Notes: generated by a model from the sequence alone, not told the origin. A DNA stretch of 64,000 nt from UBA668 sp039796575 (GCA_039796575.1 JBDKJP010000065.1:1-64000), one strand, 5' to 3'; shown: positions 35,814 through 43,902, counted from the first letter of the stretch. A program made the numbers and translations.

Positions 35814-36499
35814 GCCACACGCACCGTGTAGCCGACGCCTCGCACGGTGTGGATGAGCTTGCTGTCGCCGGGGCCCTCGAGCTTGCGGCGCAGGTACGAG
35901 ATGTACACGGCGAGGTTCTTCGAGTCGGGGCCGAAGTCGTAGCCCCAGATGCGGTCGTAGATGGTGCTGTGCTCGAGCACGATGCCCTGGTTGCGCACCA
36001 GCAGTTCGAGCAGGTCGAACTCGGTCTTCGACAGCTCGACCTCGCGCTCGCCGCGCCACACGCGGCGGCTGGTGGGGTCGAGGCGGAGGTCGGCGATCTG
36101 CACGGGCTCGGCGCCGCTCTCGGCGTCGTCGGGGCGGGCGCGACGCAGCAGGGCGCGCAGCCGGGCGAGCAGTTCGTCGAGGTCGAACGGCTTCGGGAGG
36201 TAGTCGTCGGCGCCGGCGTCGAGGCCGGCCACGCGGTCGGGGGTCTCGGTGCGTGCGGTGAGCATCAGCACCGGGATGCGGTTGCGCTCCGCTCGGAGCA
36301 CACGGCACACGGTGAGGCCGTCGAGGTTCGGCATCATCACGTCGAGCACGGCCACGTCGGGCTGGCGCTCCTGGATGAGCTGCAACGCGGCGGCGCCGTC
36401 GGGGGCCTGCACCACCTCGTAGCCCTCCAGGGAGAGAGCCCGGCTGAGCGACTCACGGATGGCCCGGTCGTCGTCGGCGATGAGAATGCGTCCGCTCAT
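35810..36499 (-). CDS. OmpR-family response regulator, MprA-like
   Basis: 229 residues. The receiver domain (1-115) has DDD near the start, the phospho-acceptor Asp in AVLDVMMPNLDG, Thr in MLTART and Lys in LPKPFD; the C-terminal winged helix (about 130-228) has ELSKTEFDLLELLVRNQGIV and YISYLRRKLEG with the terminal VRGVGYTVR. It binds paired direct repeats, often phased by 10-11 bases. Its stop overlaps the kinase start. A strong hairpin separates it from the secreted-protein gene upstream, whose promoter region holds a matching 11-bp repeat. Confidence 0.93.
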   Translation of the reverse strand: MSGRILIADDDRAIRESLSRALSLEGYEVVQAPDGAAALQLIQERQPDVAVLDVMMPNLDGLTVCRVLRAERNRIPVLMLTARTETPDRVAGLDAGADDYLPKPFDLDELLARLRALLRRARPDDAESGAEPVQIADLRLDPTSRRVWRGEREVELSKTEFDLLELLVRNQGIVLEHSTIYDRIWGYDFGPDSKNLAVYISYLRRKLEGPGDSKLIHTVRGVGYTVRVA

Positions 36500-36528
36500 T
36501 TGGTGTGCGCCTTGTGGGGAGGTGACGA

Positions 36529-36567
36529 ATCGGCCGGGAACTGGGGAGGAGCCAGTTCCCGGCCGAT
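36529..36567. terminator. Perfect 16-bp hairpin between secreted-protein and response-regulator genes
   Basis: ATCGGCCGGGAACTGG at 36529-36544 and its exact reverse complement at 36552-36567 flank a 7-base loop. It lies 11 bases after the secreted-protein stop and 29 bases before the response-regulator start (minus strand). No T-run follows, so it may be a partial terminator, processing site or 3' stabiliser setting a lower expression of the two-component genes than of the secreted protein. Confidence 0.6.
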
Positions 36568-36578
36568 CGTAGAGGGGA

Positions 36579-37349
36579 TCAGGCGTCGGCCGACGTCTGC
36601 GTGTCCTGCGGGCCACCGTCGATGGTGCCGCCGCTCGTGCCGGTGTCGCCGCTGGCGTCGTCACCGTCGCCGTCGTGACCGTGGTGGCCGCGGCCGCCCA
36701 TGCCCGGGCCGCCCATGCCGGAGCCGCCGGCCGGGGCACCGTTGTTCACCATGTCGGTGATGCGGGTGGTGGCCTCGGCGATGCGTGCGTCGGCGTCTTC
36801 CTGGGTGTGCTCGCCGGCGGCGACCTCTTCGTCGAAGTGCGCCTGGAGCTCGGCCACGAGGGCGTCGATCACGGCCTGTGCGGTGCTGCCGTTGGCGACG
36901 GCGATCTCGGCCAGCGTCTGGCCGCCCTGGAGCGCGGTCTGCAGCTCGTCGGTGGTGATGCCGATCACGGTGGCGACGGCGTCGAGGTTGCCGCCCATGC
37001 CCATCCCGGGCCCGCCAGGACCGCCGTGGCCGCCACCCATCGGGCCGGCCGCCTCGAGCGCGGCGATCACCTTGTCGACCTGCTCCTGGGTGAGCGAACC
37101 GTCGTCGATGAGCGGCTGCAGTGCGTCCTGGAGGTGTGCGGCGTGATCCGCAGCCCGGTCGGTGTCGGTGGCCGCACCGGTGTCGGTGCTGCCGGTCGAG
37201 TCGCTCGTGGTGTCGTCGGTTGCCACGGTGACGGCGGTGACGCCGTTCGACGCTGCGCCGGCCGAGCCGGACATCTCGAGGAGGAAACCGGCGCCGGCGC
37301 CGGCGAGAAGACCTGCGCTGAGACCGATGGCGGTGAGCTTCTTGTTCAT
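36579..37349 (-). CDS. Secreted helical protein with Gly/His/Asp-rich segments
   Basis: 256 residues. Residues 1-33 form a signal peptide (MNKKLTAIG ... GAGAGFL ... SAGAA). The mature part alternates helical segments (LQDALQPLIDDGSLTQEQVD and GSTAQAVIDALVAELQAHFD, about 30-residue units reminiscent of DUF2680-type repeats) with Gly/Met/Pro loops, ending in GRGHHGHDGDGDD, a possible metal-binding tail. It is first in the set secreted protein - response regulator - kinase. Function unknown; the acidic/His-rich tail and the acidic kinase sensor suggest a shared ion signal. Confidence 0.75.
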   Translation of the reverse strand: MNKKLTAIGLSAGLLAGAGAGFLLEMSGSAGAASNGVTAVTVATDDTTSDSTGSTDTGAATDTDRAADHAAHLQDALQPLIDDGSLTQEQVDKVIAALEAAGPMGGGHGGPGGPGMGMGGNLDAVATVIGITTDELQTALQGGQTLAEIAVANGSTAQAVIDALVAELQAHFDEEVAAGEHTQEDADARIAEATTRITDMVNNGAPAGGSGMGGPGMGGRGHHGHDGDGDDASGDTGTSGGTIDGGPQDTQTSADA

Positions 37350-37422
37350 CGGGGTGTGCCTTTCGATGTGGGGTGGCGAGGAACATGATGCGACCCCTGG
37401 GTTAAGCACACTCGGCGGCTTC

Positions 37423-37440
37423 GTGAGAAACAGGTGAGAA
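37423..37440. promoter_or_regulatory. 11-bp phased direct repeat, candidate response-regulator box
   Basis: On the minus strand TTCTCAC occurs twice, start to start 11 bases apart (plus strand GTGAGAA at 37423 and 37434). It lies 74-91 bases upstream of the secreted-protein ATG. OmpR-family regulators bind such one-turn-spaced direct repeats, and the family member encoded two genes downstream is the obvious candidate. This is inference from spacing and position. Confidence 0.45.
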
Positions 37441-37446
37441 CCGCCG

Positions 37447-38835
37447 TCAGCCGGCGACGGCGTCGAACTCCTCGATCAGCTTCAGCAGCGCGACCTCCAC
37501 CACTTCGCTCAGCGCGGGGTGGATCCAGATCTGACCGGCCATCTCGTCGGCGGTGCTGCCGAGGTGCATGCCCTGCACGAGCAACTGCACGAGGATGCTC
37601 GCCTGGTACCCGATGACGTGCGCGCCGATGACGGTGCGCGTGCGCGGGTCGCCGATGAGCTTGCAGAAGCCTTGTGTGTCCTCCATGGCCCAGCCGTACG
37701 CGGCACCCGCGTAGTCGTGGCTGATGACGCAGTAGGGCTCGCCGCTCGCCGCGGCCTGCGCCTCGGTGACGCCGCACGTGCCGACCTGCGGGCTGGTGAA
37801 CACGGCGGACGGCGCGGGACGGTCGTCGTAGGTGCGCAGGTCGTCGGGATGGCTGAGGTTGTGGCGCACCACCTTCGCCTCGCCGTTGGCCATGTGCTTC
37901 AGCTGATATCGACCGTTCACGTCGCCGAGCGCCCACACGCCGGGGGCGGTGGTGCGGCCGTAGCGGTCGACCTTCACGGCGCCGTCCTCGTCGACCTCGA
38001 TGCCTCCGGCAGTGACGCGGAGCTGGTCGCTGTTCGGGATGCGGCCGGTGGCGACGAGCAGCACGTCGCCCTCGATGGTGCGCGGCCCACCGTCGCACAC
38101 CAGATCGACGGCGATCCCGTCGCCCGTGCGGCGCACGCGGTCGACGTGCGAGCCGAGGGCGAGGTCGAACCGGTCGCCGAGCTCGCGGGTGAGGCGGGCG
38201 GAGATGTCGGCGTCGGCCGCCTGCAGCAGCCGGTGGCCGCGGTTGATGATGGTGACAGCCGAGCCGAGTGCGCCGAACACGTGGGCCATCTCGCACGCGA
38301 TGAAGCCGCCGCCGAAGATGACGAGGTGCTCGGGCAGCCTCGGCAGTCGCATGATGTTGTCGCTGGTGTGGAACGGCACGTCGTCGAGGCCCGGCACGTC
38401 GGGGATGTACGAACGCGCGCCGGCCGCGATGACCACCTGTTCACCGCGGATGCGCTGCCCACCCACCTCGAGCTCGCGGTCGCCCACGAAGTGCGCCGAG
38501 TGCTCGTACACGTCGACGTTGGGCAACCCGACGCGGTAGTCGCGACCGCCGTCGGCGATGGGGTCGATGCGGCCGAACACGCGCTGCACGATGGCCGGCC
38601 AGTCGGCGCCGTCGAACGACGTGCGGATGCCGTACCGCTCGCCGTGGCGGGCGTGCTCGGCGAGGTCGGCGGGGAACACGAACATCTTCGTGGGGATGCA
38701 GCCGCGGTTGAGGCAGGTGCCGCCGAACACGCCGCGCTCGACCATGGCGATGCGCCAGTCGTCGTGCTCCGGCCCGATGATCGAGTTGCCGGAGCCCGAC
38801 CCGATGATGATGAGGTCGTACTGCTCGGTGGTCAC
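37447..38835 (-). CDS. mtr: Mycothione reductase
   Basis: 462 residues. N-terminal FAD motif GSGSGNS, redox disulfide GGTCLNRGCIPTK, NADPH motif FGGGFIACEMAHVFGALGS, second FAD site GVWALGDVNG, and the C-terminal active-site HPALSEVVEVAL (His-Glu pair). The layout and LNRGCIPTK sequence match mycothione reductase rather than lipoamide dehydrogenase or glutathione reductase. It restores reduced mycothiol with NADPH and so marks an actinomycete. The GTG start at 38835 gives the proper N-terminus. Divergent from superoxide dismutase across 71 bases. Confidence 0.92.
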   Translation of the reverse strand: MTTEQYDLIIIGSGSGNSIIGPEHDDWRIAMVERGVFGGTCLNRGCIPTKMFVFPADLAEHARHGERYGIRTSFDGADWPAIVQRVFGRIDPIADGGRDYRVGLPNVDVYEHSAHFVGDRELEVGGQRIRGEQVVIAAGARSYIPDVPGLDDVPFHTSDNIMRLPRLPEHLVIFGGGFIACEMAHVFGALGSAVTIINRGHRLLQAADADISARLTRELGDRFDLALGSHVDRVRRTGDGIAVDLVCDGGPRTIEGDVLLVATGRIPNSDQLRVTAGGIEVDEDGAVKVDRYGRTTAPGVWALGDVNGRYQLKHMANGEAKVVRHNLSHPDDLRTYDDRPAPSAVFTSPQVGTCGVTEAQAAASGEPYCVISHDYAGAAYGWAMEDTQGFCKLIGDPRTRTVIGAHVIGYQASILVQLLVQGMHLGSTADEMAGQIWIHPALSEVVEVALLKLIEEFDAVAG

Positions 38836-38906
38836 CCGAACAGGGTGCCAGATGGCGGACCCGACCGCACAGGGGTACGGTGAGTTCATCCAGAGAGGAG
38901 CCGGTG

Positions 38907-39521
38907 ATGCCCGCCTACACCCTGCCCGAACTGCCCTACTCCCCCGGTGCGCTCGAGCCGCACTACAGCGGTGAGATCGTCGCGCTGCACCACGACAAAC
39001 ACCACGCCGCGTACGTGAAGGGCGCGAACGACACACTCGAGGCGTTGGCCGCAGCGCGCGAAGCGGGCGACCACAGCACCATCAACATGCTGTCGCGCAG
39101 CTACGCGTTCCACGTGAGCGGCCACGTGCTGCACAGCATCTTCTGGACCAACATGAGCCCCGACGGTGGCGGTCGCCCCGACGGCGAGCTGGCGGCGGCC
39201 ATCGACGAGTTCTTCGGTGGCTTCGAGGCGATGCAGGCGCAGCTCACCGCGGCCACCGTGAACGTGCAGGGCATCGGGTGGGGTGCGCTGGCATGGGAGC
39301 CCGTGGCGCAGCGACTGGTGATCGAGCAGATCCACGACCACCAGGGCAACGTCGGCGCCGGCTCGGTGCCCCTGCTGGTGATCGACTCGTGGGAGCACGC
39401 GTACTACCTGCAGTACAAGAACGTGAAGGCCGACTTCGTGAAGGCGTTCTGGAACATCGCCAACTGGCCCGACGTGGCCCGCCGGTTCGCCGCCGCACGC
39501 GAGGTGCCGCCCACCGTATGA
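38907..39521 (+). CDS. sodA: Superoxide dismutase, Mn/Fe family
   Basis: 204 residues. Metal ligands are visible in the N-terminal HHDKHHAAYV, the central VSGHVLHSIFW and the C-terminal DSWEHAYYLQYKN (Asp and His). The protein converts superoxide to O2 and H2O2 in the cytoplasm. AGAGAGGAG precedes the ATG. Whether Mn or Fe is used cannot be settled by eye. The stop overlaps the start of the next gene (ATGA), linking it to a Cys-rich protein, and it is divergent from mycothione reductase. Confidence 0.96.
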   Translation: MPAYTLPELPYSPGALEPHYSGEIVALHHDKHHAAYVKGANDTLEALAAAREAGDHSTINMLSRSYAFHVSGHVLHSIFWTNMSPDGGGRPDGELAAAIDEFFGGFEAMQAQLTAATVNVQGIGWGALAWEPVAQRLVIEQIHDHQGNVGAGSVPLLVIDSWEHAYYLQYKNVKADFVKAFWNIANWPDVARRFAAAREVPPTV

Positions 39522-40189
39522 GCGAGCCCGAGTTCGTCGAGATCCTCCACGACGACACGTTGTGGCGGTTCGAGCCCGACTTCCTGCGGTCGAACTGGAC
39601 GTGCATCTGGGGGCGCGGCTGCAAGGGCATCCTCGACGCGCCCGCCGAGCACCTGCAACAGGGGTGCTGTTCGGTGGGCGCCGAGCTCACCGATCTCGAC
39701 GAAGCGATGAACGTGTCCGCGCTGGCGGCCACGGTGCCGTCGCACCTGTGGCAATTCCACGATCGGGTCGATGCCGACGACGTGTTCAGCGACGACCGCC
39801 GCATCAACACCAAGGTCGTCGACGGCGCGTGCATCTTCCTCAACCGCCCCGGGTTCGAGGGCGGTGAGGGGTGCGCGCTGCACCTGGCCGCGGTCGACGC
39901 CGGCGAGTCGCCGCTCGACTGGAAGCCGTCGGTGTGCTGGCAGCTCCCCATCCGCGTCGACTGGGCGATGCAACCCGACGGCATCGAGCACGCCACAGTG
40001 CGCCGTTGGAGCCGGGCCGATTGGGGCGACGAAGGCGACACGATGGCGTGGTGCTGCACGTCGCACGACGACGGCGGCGAGGCCTACTGCGGCGACCGTC
40101 CGGTGATCGACTCGCTCGGCGAGGAGCTCGCGGCCGTCACCGGCCACGAGGTCTACGTCGAGCTCCGCCGCCGCCTGGCCGCCGACTGA
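39518..40189 (+). CDS. Cysteine-rich protein of unknown function, coupled to superoxide dismutase
   Basis: 223 residues with ten cysteines, including the clustered WTCIWGRGCKGIL, HLQQGCCSVGAEL, GACIFLN, EGCALHLAAV, MAWCCTSH and EAYCGDR. The layout C-x5-C, CC, and later CC-x-x-H resembles metal- or iron-sulfur-binding cysteine clusters such as YkgJ-like proteins, but I do not recognise the family firmly. No signal peptide or transmembrane helix is visible. The ATG overlaps the sodA stop, so it is made with the dismutase. A role in metal supply or oxidant response would fit the context; that is inference. Confidence 0.7.
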   Translation: MSEPEFVEILHDDTLWRFEPDFLRSNWTCIWGRGCKGILDAPAEHLQQGCCSVGAELTDLDEAMNVSALAATVPSHLWQFHDRVDADDVFSDDRRINTKVVDGACIFLNRPGFEGGEGCALHLAAVDAGESPLDWKPSVCWQLPIRVDWAMQPDGIEHATVRRWSRADWGDEGDTMAWCCTSHDDGGEAYCGDRPVIDSLGEELAAVTGHEVYVELRRRLAAD

Positions 40190-40199
40190 CGGTCCAGGG

Positions 40200-40278
40200 C
40201 TTCTGGGCGTCGTTCGTCCCACTTCGGCTTCTGGGCGTGTTCCGTCCCGGAAACCGGGACGGATTCACCCCAGTTGCG
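40200..40278. repeat. Dispersed repeat family B, copy 1
   Basis: A 79-base element containing CTTCTGGGCG twice (27 bases between) and a strong hairpin at 40242-40262 (CCGTCCCGG, AAA loop, CCGGGACGG). The same 79 bases lie inverted at 52688-52766 with six differences, five of them clustered near one end. This copy sits between two convergent genes, 11 bases after one stop and 14 bases before the other, so its hairpin could serve as a two-way terminator. Confidence 0.85.
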
Positions 40279-40292
40279 GTGCGCAACCGACG

Positions 40293-40865
40293 TCAGGTGA
40301 CGCGGGTGGGCTTCGGCGGGAACGTCACCTCGGCCTCCGCGAGGCGACGGCAGGCGCGACGTTCGCGGCGGATGGGCCACCATTCGTAGAGGAAGATCTC
40401 CATCGGCTTCCACATGCTCACCCAGCCCACGACGAGCAGTCCCTCGTGGAGCACCTCGAGGAACGGGTTGGTGCTGCGGCCGATCACCTGGGCCACACCG
40501 TTGAAGCCGAAGATCGCGGCGATGCCGATGACGAGGCTGATGCGGCCCTCACGGAGCAGCTTGCTGAGCTGACGCCCGGCCTGCCATTCGCGGTACTCGA
40601 AGTGGTTGTGGATGCCCGACGCGACGATGTCCTCACGGCCGGCGAGGCGTTGGTCGGCGACGAGCACCTCGATGGTGATCGGCTCGTCCTTGTCGAGGTC
40701 CTCCGCCCACTCCTCGATCCAGTCGGCGACCTCGGGGTCGAGCGACCGCTCCTCGAGCGGTGTGGGGTCCATGGCATTGAAGATCTGCTCCACGCTCGCG
40801 ACGCGCACCTGGATGGGCGTGCCCTGCAGTTCCTTCTGCGAACGAGGCCAGTTCCGTTGTTCCAT
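40293..40865 (-). CDS. Conserved hypothetical membrane protein
   Basis: 190 residues. The first 110 residues are soluble and acidic (DPTPLEERSLDPEVADWIEE), followed by two hydrophobic segments (ISLVIGIAAIFGFNGVAQVI and FLEVLHEGLLVVGWVSMW) and a basic C-terminus (WWPIRRERRACRRLAEAE). The pattern of a cytoplasmic domain plus a two-helix hairpin with a KPMEIFLYEWWPI segment is seen in many bacterial proteins of unknown role. It follows the acyl-CoA dehydrogenase by 43 bases on the same strand. Confidence 0.7.
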   Translation of the reverse strand: MEQRNWPRSQKELQGTPIQVRVASVEQIFNAMDPTPLEERSLDPEVADWIEEWAEDLDKDEPITIEVLVADQRLAGREDIVASGIHNHFEYREWQAGRQLSKLLREGRISLVIGIAAIFGFNGVAQVIGRSTNPFLEVLHEGLLVVGWVSMWKPMEIFLYEWWPIRRERRACRRLAEAEVTFPPKPTRVT

Positions 40866-40908
40866 CCGTCCAGTCTCGCCGCCGGTGAGCGGCGCGACCG
40901 GGGATGGG

Positions 40909-42204
40909 TCAGCCGTTCTTCGGCAGCTCGGCCCAACTCATCGTGCGGTCGTTGTTCGGCTCCTTGGGGAGGCCGAGCACGCGCTCGCCGAGGATGTTGC
41001 GCTGCACCTGGTCGGTGCCGCCGTAGATGGGCGGGCCCTGCGCGAACAGCGCGAGCTCGGTGATGGCCGGGGTCATGCTCGGCACGCCCGCCGCCTCGTT
41101 CGCCGCGCGCTGCTCGGACGTGTACGGGTGCAGCATGCCGTTGGCACCGGCGACGCGGAGGCCGAGGTCGCGGCTCTTGCGCATGATCTCGCTCATCGAC
41201 AGCTTGCCCACGTTCGGGGCGGCGGGGATGTCGCGGCCGGCGGCCTTCTCGGCCTTCACGCGCAGGGTGAGCATGCGGCCCACCTCGTGCAGCGTGTGCA
41301 GCTTCATCAGGTCCTGACGGAAGTTCGCGTCGTGGATCATGCCGGTCTCGTTGGCCATGGCCACGAGCAGCTTGGAGAGGCCCGCGGCCATCGCACCGCC
41401 GCCACCGCCACCACCGGCGGGGCCGGCAGGTCGCACGAAGTCGCCGACGCGCTTGGGCAGGTCGCCGGCGATGGTGCCCGCGCTGGCCAACGCCGCTGCG
41501 GTGTGGCCACCGGCGCCGAGGCCGGCGCGTTCGAACATGAGCGTGGTGTTGGCCACGGCCCAACCGTTGTTGGTGCCACCGATGACCGCGGCGTCGGCGA
41601 CGCGAGCCTCGCTGAGGAACACCTCGTTGAACAACGCACGGCCGGTCATCTCGCGCAGCGGGCGCACGTCGACGGCGTTGCCCTGGTGCATGTCCATCGC
41701 GAACCAGGTGATGCCCTGGTGCTTGGGCATATCGGGATCGGTGCGGGCGATGAGCATGCCCATGTCGGCGATGTGGCCACCGCTGGTCCACACCTTCTGG
41801 CCGTTCACGATCCACTCCTCACCGTCCTTCACGGCGCGGGTACCGAGGCCGGCGAGGTCGCTGCCGGCGCCGGGCTCGCTGAACAGCTGGCACCACGCCG
41901 CCTGGCCGGTGACGATGGGCAGCACGTACTGGTCGATCTGCTCCTGCGTGCCGTGCACGGCGATGGTGGGAGCGGCGAGCAGCATGCCCAGGCCACCCGG
42001 TGCGGGCACCGCGCCGCGCGTCACGATGCGCTGCGCGACGGCGATGGCCTCGTTGCGCGACACGCCCTTGCCGTAGGCGTTGGCAGGCAGCGCGGGTGCG
42101 GCCCAGCCGGACGTGCCGAGGCGCTGCCACCATTCGCCGACCGTGAGGTCGGGGTCCCAGTTCGCGTCGAGCCAGGCGTCGAGTTCGTCGAGGAGATCGC
42201 TCAT
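40909..42204 (-). CDS. Acyl-CoA dehydrogenase family protein
   Basis: 431 residues. The FAD-contact segment QLFSEPGAGSDLAGL, the beta-domain EEWIVNGQKVWTSG, and the C-terminal IYGGTDQVQRNILGERVLG fit the ACAD family. It uses FAD to introduce a double bond into an acyl-CoA (chain or branched substrate unknown), passing electrons to ETF. A low-complexity run of eight Gly (near 41395-41415) lies in the middle of the helical domain. The gene starts with ATG at 42204; the 312 bases upstream hold palindromic repeats. Confidence 0.88.
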   Translation of the reverse strand: MSDLLDELDAWLDANWDPDLTVGEWWQRLGTSGWAAPALPANAYGKGVSRNEAIAVAQRIVTRGAVPAPGGLGMLLAAPTIAVHGTQEQIDQYVLPIVTGQAAWCQLFSEPGAGSDLAGLGTRAVKDGEEWIVNGQKVWTSGGHIADMGMLIARTDPDMPKHQGITWFAMDMHQGNAVDVRPLREMTGRALFNEVFLSEARVADAAVIGGTNNGWAVANTTLMFERAGLGAGGHTAAALASAGTIAGDLPKRVGDFVRPAGPAGGGGGGGAMAAGLSKLLVAMANETGMIHDANFRQDLMKLHTLHEVGRMLTLRVKAEKAAGRDIPAAPNVGKLSMSEIMRKSRDLGLRVAGANGMLHPYTSEQRAANEAAGVPSMTPAITELALFAQGPPIYGGTDQVQRNILGERVLGLPKEPNNDRTMSWAELPKNG

Positions 42205-42516
42205 CCCCACAGCTTCACCGATGCCGGGCCGGCACAGCGATTCGAGCGAGCGCGGTGCGGTCGTGCTCGGCGCCCAGTTGCCTCGACCGGAGCGCACCTC
42301 ACTGGCCACGCGGCGTTCCCCGGGCGATGACGAGGCTGTCAAGTACCCCCGGGGTGACAGGAAAGCCTCGAGAATCAGGTTCACCGGCATTCTGGGCATG
42401 CCCGGAACCACCCCGGGGTCGTTCTGGGCATGCCCAGAAGGGTGCCGAGCTGCCGATCTGGGCGGCTGAGCACGCGAGTCGATGTCCGTCTCCCCGGCAA
42501 CTTCACCCGAGTCGGC
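42205..42516. other. Intergenic region with palindromic repeats
   Basis: A 312-base gap between two minus-strand genes. The left half is plain sequence. Between about 42344 and 42441 it holds CCCCGGGG-type inverted repeats and the two 18-base palindromes listed separately. I see no gene: open frames here have no ribosome-binding site and no protein-like composition. Confidence 0.5.
42390..42439. repeat. Pair of 18-bp palindromes, family C
   Basis: TTCTGGGCATGCCCAGAA at 42422-42439 is a perfect 18-base palindrome; the copy at 42390-42407 differs at one base (TTCTGGGCATGCCCGGAA). Starts are 32 bases apart, with ACCCCGGGGT between. The half-site TTCTGGGC also opens each unit of family B, so B and C may be related. 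They could bind a dimeric regulator or form hairpins in the transcript. Confidence 0.65.
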
Positions 42517-43077
42517 TCAGGTGAGGATCGACTCCACCACAGACGCGTCCAGCGCCGCGATCGGGGTCGGCTCCGGTGGCGGACCGTCGGTGACTGACAG
42601 CGCCCGTTGCCATTGGCCAACGTCGTGCCAGGAGCCGAGCTTGTAACCGGCTCCCCGTGCTACGCCGACGAGTGTGAAGCCCATCTTCTCGTGCAACCCG
42701 ACACTGGCCTCGTTCGGCAAGGCGATGCCAGCGAACGCCTGGCGAAAGCCCTGGAGCTCGAGCAGACCGAGCAGCGCGCAGTACAGCCGTTGTCCGACTC
42801 CCTGACCGCGTTGGTCCTCACGGAGGTACACCGACACGGCGACCGACCAGCGGTACGCGTCGCGAGCGGCGTACGGCGCCGCGTAGGCGTATCCCGCTAC
42901 GGCACCGTCGTCTGCGATCAGCCACGGATGTCTCGACGAGGCCCGCTCCATACGGTGGCGCATCTCATCGACACTCGGCGCCTCGTACTCGAACGAGATC
43001 GCGGTCGCCTCCACCACGGGGGCGTACACCGCCGCGACGCCCGCTGCATCGTCGGGGGTCGCCATACGGAGCAGCAC
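42517..43077 (-). CDS. GNAT acetyltransferase, phosphinothricin-acetyltransferase-like
   Basis: 186 residues from GTG at 43077 (ATG at 43065 would cut the first strand). It opens LLRMATPDDAAGVAAVYAP, matching the (I/L)RxATxxDAxxIxxIYNxxV start of the Pat/Bar/MddA group, and has the acetyl-CoA loop REDQRGQGVGQRLYCALL and the late ASVGLHEKMGFTLVGV and YKLGSWHDV segments. Such enzymes acetylate phosphinothricin, methionine sulfone or sulfoximine. The true substrate is unknown. Confidence 0.82.
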   Translation of the reverse strand: MLLRMATPDDAAGVAAVYAPVVEATAISFEYEAPSVDEMRHRMERASSRHPWLIADDGAVAGYAYAAPYAARDAYRWSVAVSVYLREDQRGQGVGQRLYCALLGLLELQGFRQAFAGIALPNEASVGLHEKMGFTLVGVARGAGYKLGSWHDVGQWQRALSVTDGPPPEPTPIAALDASVVESILT

Positions 43078-43182
43078 AGCACGAGTGTACGAACCGACTG
43101 CGAGTCGCTCGGAGCACCCCCATCGCTGCCGATCCCGCGCACTCCCTGGGGAGCGTGCGACGGCGAAATGGGGCAGACCGGG

Positions 43183-43902
43183 TCAGACCTCGGCGATGAA
43201 CATGATGTCGCCGGTGGCGACGGCCGAGCCCTCCTCGGGCTCCATCGTGATGGCCCACGCGGTGGGCTCGGCGGGCGTGGGCAGGGTGCGGTGCACCTGG
43301 CCGTCGGCCGCCGGATCGAGGATGTACATCGCCATCGACTGGTCGCCGCTGATGAGCCACAGCTCGTAGGCCTTGCCGTCGGGGGCGACCGGGAGGTCCT
43401 CGCCCATCAGCACGGCCTTGCCCATCGACGGCGACCAGGCCACCTTGAACATGCCGTCGGCACCGTCCTGGTTGGCGAGCTCGATCATCCGGCTGTCGGT
43501 CTGTTCGAGCACGGCGGCGAGCTCGTCGTTGAACGGGTCGTCGTCGCTGCCGCCGTTGAAGGCGACCACACCGACCAGCAACGCGATGACCACGGCAGCC
43601 GCTGCGGCGAGCAGCATCCACGACGGGCCCTGACGCCGCTCGGGTGCCGGCACCGGCGCGGCGAGCGCAGGCGACAGCTGGCGGGTGACCGCCACGTCGG
43701 CCATCACCCGGTCCTTCAACGACATGGGCGGCGGAGTGCTCAGCGAGCCGGCCACCTGGGCCATGGTCTCGCGGAACTCGAGCACGTCGGTGCGGCACAC
43801 GTCGCACCCTTCGTAGTGGGCCTCGAAGGCCGCACGCTCTCGCGGGTCGAGCGCGTCGAGTGCGTACGCAGCAGCGAGATGGTGCACGTCGATGTCGCTC
43901 AT
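43183..43902 (-). CDS. rskA: Anti-sigma-K factor RskA
   Basis: 239 residues. The cytoplasmic start HHLAAAYALDALDPRERAAF and zinc-type HYEGCDVC (HxxxCxxC) form the sigma-binding domain; one transmembrane helix follows (WMLLAAAAAVVIALLVGVVA, about 94-115); the external C-terminal RskA domain carries WSPSMGKAVLMGEDLP and KAYELWLISG. It holds SigK at the membrane until cut. The start overlaps the sigK stop. A hairpin with a short bulge at about 43138-43159 just downstream may act as terminator. Confidence 0.93.
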   Translation of the reverse strand: MSDIDVHHLAAAYALDALDPRERAAFEAHYEGCDVCRTDVLEFRETMAQVAGSLSTPPPMSLKDRVMADVAVTRQLSPALAAPVPAPERRQGPSWMLLAAAAAVVIALLVGVVAFNGGSDDDPFNDELAAVLEQTDSRMIELANQDGADGMFKVAWSPSMGKAVLMGEDLPVAPDGKAYELWLISGDQSMAMYILDPAADGQVHRTLPTPAEPTAWAITMEPEEGSAVATGDIMFIAEV

